A stretch of DNA of 5,460 bases from DUMJ01 sp964655195 (GTDB lineage: Bacteria; DUMJ01). The stretch lies in assembly GCA_964655195.1 (NCBI GenBank), contig CAZZLK010000056.1:1-5460 (forward strand), read 5' to 3'. Position numbers and translations under genes: made by a program. Positions 1 to 4,680 of the stretch are shown here, piece after piece; positions within the stretch are counted from its first letter, which is position 1, and each line of letters starts with the position of its first letter. Below the pieces are notes generated by a model, which was not told where the DNA came from, ran no database searches, and saw nothing but the letters and a program-made list of their open reading frames with translations.

Positions 1-638
1 GCACGATAAGGATCAGAAAGAGGCACAATCCAGGAAACAAATTCGAACGACATACCTCCATCAGTGGTCTGAGCCAGGAACACCTTTTCGGCAAGACTGA
101 TTTTCGATCCACAGTCCGAGTCCCGTACAGACAGAAACAGGAAGCAATCTGAAGGGCCATTGACTAAATAAGCAGTACGCCCTGTGAATTGTTTTCCAGC
201 AAGTTCCGGATGCTTTAAAAGATTACCAAACGTATATGGGCCATTCCATGATTCACCTTTATCCAAACTGTAAAACCATTGCTGTCCAGAATTGCCGTGA
301 TAACCATAACCCTCAACGCGCATAACAAATCCAGGTGCAGTAAAGTCAATTCCCTCTGGCAACGGCACTGCATCCTCCATCTTACATCCGGTATCTCCTT
401 GATAACCGGTTGGCTTCCACACCTGCCAGGTTTCGCCTCCATCTTTGCTCCGAGCCAGCATCGATACAAAAGGTTTATCTCCATCTACCTGGTGCCCACG
501 TCCTGTAAATTGTGCTTGACCGCAGGTATAGCCTATAAGAATCTCATTACCCCATTGCCAGCTCGGACCGTTACCTCCATTGTTTGCTGGAATCGCACAC
601 CATTTGCTTTTATCATAAGCTACTACTATGTGTTTCAC
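1..638 (-). CDS. Sialidase-fold (BNR/Asp-box repeat) protein, partial, N-terminal 212 residues
   Basis: An open frame runs on the minus strand from GTG at 638-636 to the left edge, so the C-terminus is missing. The start is set by a strong GGAGGG (651-646) 7 bases upstream. Three Asp-box (BNR) repeats are visible: SKDGGETW at residues 64-71, SLDKGESW at 124-131 and the degenerate TTDGGMSF at 191-198. Their spacing of about 60-67 residues fits successive blades of a sialidase-type beta-propeller. The N-terminal stretch with PANNGGNG and WGNEILIGY (about 17-37) resembles bacterial proteins annotated as sialidase family or exo-alpha-sialidase. No signal peptide or membrane segment is seen, so a cytoplasmic location is inferred. 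Catalytic residues of true sialidases (arginine triad, Tyr/Glu, Asp) cannot be assigned from this fragment, so activity and substrate are unknown. It follows the UDP-sugar dehydrogenase gene by 49 bases on the same strand. Arginine codons are all CGN (6 of 6), unlike its neighbours. Confidence 0.85.
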   Translation of the reverse strand, partial: MKHIVVAYDKSKWCAIPANNGGNGPSWQWGNEILIGYTCGQAQFTGRGHQVDGDKPFVSMLARSKDGGETWQVWKPTGYQGDTGCKMEDAVPLPEGIDFTAPGFVMRVEGYGYHGNSGQQWFYSLDKGESWNGPYTFGNLLKHPELAGKQFTGRTAYLVNGPSDCFLFLSVRDSDCGSKISLAEKVFLAQTTDGGMSFEFVSWIVPLSDPYR

Positions 639-645
639 ACTTATT

Positions 646-651
646 CCCTCC
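646..651 (-). promoter_or_regulatory. Shine-Dalgarno site for the sialidase-like gene
   Basis: Read on the minus strand this is GGAGGG, 7 bases before GTG at 638-636. It decides the start of a gene that has no ATG near its 5' end. An overlapping GTG at 640-638 is followed at once by TGA and cannot be the start. Confidence 0.75.
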
Positions 652-687
652 AATTTAATCGTTCACTGATTAAGCAATATAATAAAA

Positions 688-1998
688 TTACTTCCCTAAA
701 GAGATGGGACGTCTTCCTCTTCCTACACCATAATATTCAAATCCTATGCTTTTTAGAAGCTTATAGTCCAGGGCGTTCCTTCCATCAAATACTACTCTTG
801 GCTCCTCCATCTTTTCGAATACTTCTTCCCAATTTAAATTTATAAATTCTCTCCACTCTGTTATCAGTATAACCGCCTTAGCCCCTTCTACTGCCTCAAT
901 AGAATTCCTGGCAAACCTTATTCTGTCTCCAAATATCTTCCTAACTTTTTCCATTCCTTTAGGGTCGTATGCTGTTATAATGGCTCCCTCTTCTAGGAGG
1001 GTATTTATGATGTCTATAGAAGGGGCTTCCCTGATATCGTCAGTATCTGGCTTAAATGTAAGTCCCAGTATACCTATACGTATGTTATAGAGGTCTTGAA
1101 ATCTCTTTTTCAGTGTCTTTACTGGAAGTAGCTTCTGCCTGTTATTTACTATTATGGCTGACCTTATTAACTCTAGGCTATAACCATTACTATTAGCTAG
1201 AAAATCAAGCGCCCTGACATCTTTAGGAAAGCAGGAACCACCATATCCAAGTCCTGCCTGTAAGAATCCTGGACCTATTCTCGGATCCAGCGCCAAGCCT
1301 CTTACAACATCATCTATATCTGCTCCAAGTATGTCACAGAGATTTGCTATCTCGTTTATAAAAGAGATCTTTGTGGCAAGAGCGGCATTGGCGGCGTATT
1401 TTATCATCTCAGCTGTTGTTATATCTGTAATAACTACCGGAGCGTCTATATTGCTGTATAAATTTCTTACTCTTTCTATACTATCTTTATCCTCTCCTCC
1501 TATAACTATCCTGTCAGGGTGAAACCAGTCCTCTACTGCCCTGCCTTCTCTTAAAAATTCTGGATTTGAGATGTAGGATAATCTGGTATCTGAAAGGTAC
1601 TGTCTTATAAGTTTTCTACCTGTTCCCGGTGGAACGGTACTCTTTACAACTATTATACCTGGACCCTTTTTCTTTTCCGTAACCCACTTAATACTCTTTC
1701 TTATATATGAGAGGTCTACACTTCCATTATGCAGCGAAGGGGTCCCTACGCATATAAAGACTATCTCTCCTATATCATCTACCTCATCTAGAGTGGCAAA
1801 CTCTATTCTTCTGTTCTCAGTTGCTTCTTTAAGGAGATCCTCCAATCCAGGCTCATATATATGAGGATTACCATTTCTAAAACTAGATACTACTTTCTCA
1901 TCAATATCTATCCCAGTAACATAATATCCTGCCTTGGCTAATCCTGTAGCTGTGACTGACCCAACATAACCTAGTCCAATTACACTTATATGCACCAA
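688..1998 (-). CDS. ugd: UDP-glucose (UDP-sugar) 6-dehydrogenase
   Basis: The 436-residue product has the usual length and full architecture of the UDP-glucose/UDP-ManNAc dehydrogenase superfamily. These cytoplasmic enzymes use two NAD+ to oxidise the C6 hydroxyl of a UDP-sugar to the uronic acid for capsule, O-antigen or exopolysaccharide. The N-terminal Rossmann motif GLGYVG is at 8-13 and the acidic end of its second strand is DID at 31-33. NPEFLREG at 145-152, Lys200 and Asn204 in the central helix (AEMIKYAANA), and the catalytic GYGGSCFPKD at 251-260 (nucleophile Cys256) all match the family. The C-terminal UDP-binding domain contains FKPDTDDIREAPS at 315-327. UDP-glucose is the likeliest substrate, because the catalytic block and length fit UGDH better than WecC-type enzymes, but specificity is inferred. 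The first codon is either TTG at 1998 or GTG at 1995. Both lie downstream of GGAGG (2009-2005), by 6 and 9 bases, and GTG would give the typical MHISVIGLGYVG. Arginine codons are AGA/AGG in 28 of 30 cases. Confidence 0.95.
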   Translation of the reverse strand: MVHISVIGLGYVGSVTATGLAKAGYYVTGIDIDEKVVSSFRNGNPHIYEPGLEDLLKEATENRRIEFATLDEVDDIGEIVFICVGTPSLHNGSVDLSYIRKSIKWVTEKKKGPGIIVVKSTVPPGTGRKLIRQYLSDTRLSYISNPEFLREGRAVEDWFHPDRIVIGGEDKDSIERVRNLYSNIDAPVVITDITTAEMIKYAANAALATKISFINEIANLCDILGADIDDVVRGLALDPRIGPGFLQAGLGYGGSCFPKDVRALDFLANSNGYSLELIRSAIIVNNRQKLLPVKTLKKRFQDLYNIRIGILGLTFKPDTDDIREAPSIDIINTLLEEGAIITAYDPKGMEKVRKIFGDRIRFARNSIEAVEGAKAVILITEWREFINLNWEEVFEKMEEPRVVFDGRNALDYKLLKSIGFEYYGVGRGRRPISLGK

Positions 1999-2004
1999 TT
2001 TTCG

Positions 2005-2009
2005 CCTCC
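2005..2009 (-). promoter_or_regulatory. Shine-Dalgarno site for ugd
   Basis: GGAGG on the minus strand lies 6 bases before TTG (1998-1996) and 9 bases before GTG (1995-1993). No in-frame ATG lies near, so this site restricts the start to one of these two adjacent non-ATG codons but cannot separate them. Confidence 0.7.
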
Positions 2010-2039
2010 ATTATAATTAGTATTCATCTAACAAGTATG

Positions 2040-2048
2040 ATTTTACCA
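2040..2048 (-). promoter_or_regulatory. Candidate extended -10 promoter for ugd
   Basis: On the minus strand this reads TGGTAAAAT: a TG dinucleotide, one base, then TAAAAT, which differs from TATAAT at one position. Transcription would start near 2033 and leave a leader of about 35 bases that contains the ugd Shine-Dalgarno site. No good -35 hexamer is found 16-18 bases upstream, as is common for extended -10 promoters. This is inferred from pattern alone in an AT-rich region. Confidence 0.4.
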
Positions 2049-2067
2049 TATAAATTGTTCATAGTTT

Positions 2068-2088
2068 ATTTTTACTATCTGTAAAAAT
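2068..2088. repeat. Perfect 8-bp inverted repeat between divergent promoters (candidate operator)
   Basis: The arms ATTTTTAC (2068-2075) and GTAAAAAT (2081-2088) are exact reverse complements around a 5-base centre, TATCT. The repeat sits about 28-48 bases upstream of the predicted plus-strand start and about 35-55 bases upstream of the predicted minus-strand start. That placement suits a dimeric DNA-binding regulator acting on both directions. No DNA-binding regulator is encoded in the window: the ANTAR protein binds RNA. AT-rich sequence yields such repeats more easily by chance, so the operator role is an inference. Confidence 0.4.
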
Positions 2089-2100
2089 TAGAAGAATTTA

Positions 2101-2109
2101 TGTTAGAAT
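2101..2109 (+). promoter_or_regulatory. Candidate extended -10 promoter for the dehydrogenase/ANTAR operon
   Basis: The sequence TGTTAGAAT has TG, one base, then TAGAAT, one mismatch from the consensus -10. Transcription would begin near 2116, giving a leader of about 16 bases that just includes AAGGAGG at 2117-2123. The -35 region is poor and overlaps the right arm of the 2068-2088 inverted repeat, so a bound regulator could act here. Confidence 0.4.
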
Positions 2110-2116
2110 TAAGTTT

Positions 2117-2123
2117 AAGGAGG
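2117..2123 (+). promoter_or_regulatory. Strong Shine-Dalgarno site of the first operon gene
   Basis: AAGGAGG matches the anti-Shine-Dalgarno sequence fully and lies 8 bases before ATG at 2132-2134, which fixes the start of the short-chain dehydrogenase gene. Confidence 0.75.
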
Positions 2124-2131
2124 AAAGCAAA

Positions 2132-2860
2132 ATGAGAAATAACCTAATTGGTAGAGTGGCTTTGATTACCGGAGCAAGTAGAGGGATAGGAAGAGCTATA
2201 GCCCTTCTTCTTGGGCAGAATGGAGTAAATCTTGCTGTTAATGCTCGTTCAGAGGAGGCTCTTACAGTACTGAAAGAGGACCTCAGCTCATATGGAATCG
2301 ATATACTTCTATGTCCGGGTGATCTTCAGGATCCGCTAGTACCATCTATAATAATTAAAAGGGTGATAAATCATTTTGGCAGATTGGATATACTTATAAA
2401 TAATGCAGGTATAGCATTAGCCAAACCACTTATTGAGACAACTATAGAAGAATGGGATGCTCTTATGGCAGTAAACGCACGCGCTCCCTTTCTACTGAGC
2501 AAAGAAGCTGTTCCTTACCTTAAAAGGTCTGATATTGCAACCATCATAAATATCTCCTCCGTAGTTGGAGTGAAAGGATACATAAACCAAGGGGCATATA
2601 CCGCTTCTAAACATGCCTTGATGGGATTTACAAAGGTGCTAGCACAGGAGGTTTTTCAGGATGGAATCAGAGTCCACGTTATATCTCCCGGAGGGGTTGC
2701 CACAGGTATGGTAGAGTTGACCAGACCAGATATAGACCCTTCTACACTTATTTCACCGGAAGAGATAGCAGAAATAGTTCTGTTTCTTCTTACACATAGA
2801 GGTAATGCAGTTATAGATGAGATTAATGTCCGCAGGTCTGCTACTCCACCATGGAGGTAA
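2132..2860 (+). CDS. Short-chain dehydrogenase/reductase (FabG-like classical SDR)
   Basis: This 242-residue cytoplasmic oxidoreductase has every classical SDR signature. The NAD(P)-binding TGASRGIG is at 13-20, NNAG at 90-93, and the structural Asn at 115 (AVNARAP). The catalytic Ser is 143 in ISSVVG, with Tyr156 and Lys160 in YTASK; the 13-residue Ser-Tyr interval matches FabG. The loop after the sixth strand has PGGVATGM (186-193). Arg16 in the glycine-rich loop and Ala-Arg-Ser (38-40) after the second strand suggest NADP(H) preference, as in FabG-like enzymes. Many such proteins are named 3-oxoacyl-ACP reductase, but no fatty-acid synthesis gene is nearby. An alcohol, polyol or keto-acid substrate shared with the next gene is at least as likely. 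It ends in a basic tail, NVRRSATPPWR, instead of the usual FabG C-terminus. It is first in an operon, 4 bases before the next start. The substrate is not determinable here. Confidence 0.9.
   Translation: MRNNLIGRVALITGASRGIGRAIALLLGQNGVNLAVNARSEEALTVLKEDLSSYGIDILLCPGDLQDPLVPSIIIKRVINHFGRLDILINNAGIALAKPLIETTIEEWDALMAVNARAPFLLSKEAVPYLKRSDIATIINISSVVGVKGYINQGAYTASKHALMGFTKVLAQEVFQDGIRVHVISPGGVATGMVELTRPDIDPSTLISPEEIAEIVLFLLTHRGNAVIDEINVRRSATPPWR
2844..2856 (+). promoter_or_regulatory. Small hairpin that can sequester the Shine-Dalgarno site of the alcohol dehydrogenase gene
   Basis: CTCCA (2844-2848) and TGGAG (2852-2856) can pair around a 3-base loop, CCA. The right arm holds most of the TGGAGG (2852-2857) that serves ATG at 2865. 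The hairpin lies within the last codons of the upstream gene, so ribosomes finishing that gene would open it. This is a plausible device for translational coupling. A 5-bp stem is only modestly stable, and the function is inferred. Confidence 0.3.
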
Positions 2861-2864
2861 TAAT

Positions 2865-3890
2865 ATGAGGGCTATGATACTTGATGGTACATATGACCTG
2901 AGTAAGAACAAGTCCCCACTGAAACTGGTGGAACTTCCTGTCCCTGAACCTAAAGCTAGAGAAGTACTGGTTAAGGTATCGGTATGTGGTGTATGCAGGA
3001 CAGATCTTGATGAAATAGAAGGGCGTAGTCTTCCTTCGAAGTTTCCAATAATACTCGGTCATCAGATTGTAGGGAGGGTAGAAAAGACTGGTAATGAGGT
3101 CAGTAAACTAAAGGTAGGGGATAGGGTTGGGATAGCATGGATAAACTCTGCCTGTGGGAGATGCAGATTCTGTCTTTCTGGTAAAGAAAATCTATGTTAT
3201 GAGTTTAAAGCCACAGGAAGAGATGTTGATGGCGGTTATGCTGAATATACCCTGGTAGATGAAGACTTTGCATACAAGATTCCTGATAACTTTTCCGACG
3301 AAGAATCTGCCCCACTATTATGTGCAGGGGCTATCGGATATCGTTCATTGAAGCTCTGTAATACAAAAGACGGAGAAAACATCGGACTCCTCGGTTTCGG
3401 GGCTTCTGCTCATCTGGTATTACAACTTGCAAGATATATGTATCCCAATTCGAAGGTCTTTGTCTTTACAAGAAGCATTATAGAAAGAGAATTTGCACTG
3501 AAATTGGGAGCTTATTGGGCAGGAGACATAAACGATACATCTCCAGAGAGATTAAATTGCATAATAGATACAACACCTGTCTGGAAGAGCATAGTACTGG
3601 CTCTTAGGAACCTTGAAAAAGACGGAAGACTTGTAATAAATGCTATAAGAAAGGAAGAGGTGGACAAGGAATACCTCCTGAATATGAATTACGAGACTGA
3701 TCTCTGGCTTGAAAAGGAGATTAAGAGTGTTGCTAATGTTACCAGAAATGATGTGGTAGAATTCCTGGAGATTGCTAAAGAGATACCAATCCGTCCTGAG
3801 ATACAGATATTCAATCTTGAGGATGCAAACAAAGCTCTATTGGAGATCAAAGAAGGAAAAATAAAAGGAGCTAAGGTGCTGAAAATATAA
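2865..3890 (+). CDS. Zinc-dependent medium-chain alcohol dehydrogenase
   Basis: This 341-residue cytoplasmic enzyme should interconvert an alcohol and an aldehyde or ketone with NAD(P). Catalytic zinc ligands are visible: Cys44 (CGVCRTDL), His66 (GHQIVG) and Cys153. The structural zinc lobe is intact with Cys97, Cys100, Cys103 and Cys111 (C-x2-C-x2-C-x7-C). The cofactor loop is GFGASAH at 177-183, the form seen in the AdhP/AdhA-like 'zinc-dependent alcohol dehydrogenase family' group. Thr202-Arg203 after the next strand, in place of an acidic residue, hints at NADP(H). Gln67 replaces the Glu of the canonical GHE motif. The start chosen is ATG at 2865, 7 bases after TGGAGG (2852-2857). An in-frame ATG at 2817 would add 16 residues that lie wholly inside the SDR gene and look unrelated to the family. 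The SDR stop codon abuts the ribosome site, so the two genes are probably translationally coupled. The substrate is unknown. Confidence 0.93.
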   Translation: MRAMILDGTYDLSKNKSPLKLVELPVPEPKAREVLVKVSVCGVCRTDLDEIEGRSLPSKFPIILGHQIVGRVEKTGNEVSKLKVGDRVGIAWINSACGRCRFCLSGKENLCYEFKATGRDVDGGYAEYTLVDEDFAYKIPDNFSDEESAPLLCAGAIGYRSLKLCNTKDGENIGLLGFGASAHLVLQLARYMYPNSKVFVFTRSIIEREFALKLGAYWAGDINDTSPERLNCIIDTTPVWKSIVLALRNLEKDGRLVINAIRKEEVDKEYLLNMNYETDLWLEKEIKSVANVTRNDVVEFLEIAKEIPIRPEIQIFNLEDANKALLEIKEGKIKGAKVLKI

Positions 3891-3904
3891 ATAGAGAGGG
3901 CAAA

Positions 3905-4675
3905 ATGGCAACGATCAAGGAACTAAAGAAAATTATCGAAGAAAAAGATAGAGAGATTCAATCTTTGAGGACAGAGTTAGAGAAGAAGGAGGCAGAGCTT
4001 GAAAGGATAATAAGAGTATCTACATCTGTAGCTTCACAGCTTAGCTCTGTAGAAGATATATTAAATCTTATAGTAACAGTAACTGCAGAGTTACTGAATA
4101 CAAGGATATGTTCTATAATGCTTGTAGACGAGGAAAAACAGGAACTTATAATGAAGGCAACTCAGAGCCTTGACGAGGAATATAAGAATAAACCAAATCT
4201 GAAACTCTATCAGGGAATAAGTGGACTGACCGTTAAAGAGGGAAGACCTATTATAGTATTGGATGTGAGGGAGGACCCGAGATTTTACTACAGGGATATT
4301 GCCAAAAAACTTGGGTTAGTGTCTATGCTCTCTGTCCCTATGCGATTCAGAAATAAAGTCATAGGAGTGGTTAATGTCTACACTTCTGAGGAGCATAGTT
4401 TTACTACAGAGGAGGTAAATATTGTACAGACTCTAGCCAATTATGCTGCAATAGCTATAGGTAGCAGTCAACTGATAGAAGAAGTCACAAAGATCAGAGA
4501 GGCGCTGGAGACCAGGAAACTGATAGATAAAGCCAAGGGGATTTTGATGAGGATTAAAGGAATGAACGAAGATGAGGCTTATAGATTCTTGCAGAAAAGG
4601 AGTATGGATACGGGTAAGCCTCTTAAGGAGATAGCTTCCGCTATATGTCTCGTGTACGAGGTAGAGAAGAGATAA
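3905..4675 (+). CDS. GAF-ANTAR domain regulator (putative transcription antiterminator)
   Basis: The 256-residue protein has three parts. Residues 4-36 are a charged Lys/Glu-rich helix that fits a coiled coil, likely for dimerisation. Residues about 45-190 form a GAF sensory domain, with LSVPMRFRNKVIGVVNVYT at 142-160 and the closing helix FTTEEVNIVQTLANYAAIAI at 166-185. Residues about 197-250 are an ANTAR domain: LIDKAKGILM (206-215), then NEDEAYRFLQKRS (221-233) and KEIASAI (241-247). ANTAR domains bind paired hexanucleotide-loop RNA hairpins and prevent intrinsic termination in leaders. The GAF domain presumably senses a small molecule or redox state, but no haem or metal ligand set is obvious. 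There is no receiver domain, so direct ligand control rather than phosphorylation is inferred. ATG at 3905 follows GAGAGGG (3894-3900) by 4 bases. The gene starts 14 bases after the alcohol dehydrogenase stop, so it is probably cotranscribed. Confidence 0.93.
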   Translation: MATIKELKKIIEEKDREIQSLRTELEKKEAELERIIRVSTSVASQLSSVEDILNLIVTVTAELLNTRICSIMLVDEEKQELIMKATQSLDEEYKNKPNLKLYQGISGLTVKEGRPIIVLDVREDPRFYYRDIAKKLGLVSMLSVPMRFRNKVIGVVNVYTSEEHSFTTEEVNIVQTLANYAAIAIGSSQLIEEVTKIREALETRKLIDKAKGILMRIKGMNEDEAYRFLQKRSMDTGKPLKEIASAICLVYEVEKR

Positions 4676-4680
4676 TATCT

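Noticed and set aside
215..484. An 89-codon open frame on the minus strand
   Set aside because: It is out of frame inside the sialidase-like gene on the same strand. The alternative frame there has three Asp-box motifs and a ribosome site, and this one has neither.
654..674. Inverted repeat TTAATC/GATTAA with a 7-base loop, as a terminator after ugd
   Set aside because: The stem is 6 bp and AU-rich, and on the minus strand it is followed by the GGAGGG ribosome site rather than by T residues, so it does not look like an intrinsic terminator.
279..845. A 188-codon open frame on the plus strand
   Set aside because: It lies antisense to the well-supported sialidase-like gene and the 3' end of ugd. 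It has no ribosome site and its product has no recognisable domain, so it is a shadow of the minus-strand genes.
1331..1522. A 63-codon plus-strand open frame inside ugd
   Set aside because: It is antisense to a conserved, complete dehydrogenase and has no independent support. The same holds for the short frames at 2841-3062, 4807-4998 and 4853-5047.
2010..2015. Perfect TATAAT on the minus strand upstream of ugd
   Set aside because: Transcription from it would start at about 2003, inside or beyond the ugd Shine-Dalgarno site (2009-2005), so the site would be lost from the message. The TAAAAT further upstream fits better.
2817..2864. Upstream ATG giving a 357-residue alcohol dehydrogenase
   Set aside because: The extra 16 residues come from coding sequence of the preceding SDR gene and do not resemble the family N-terminus. 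ATG at 2865 has a well-placed ribosome site and begins the expected fold.
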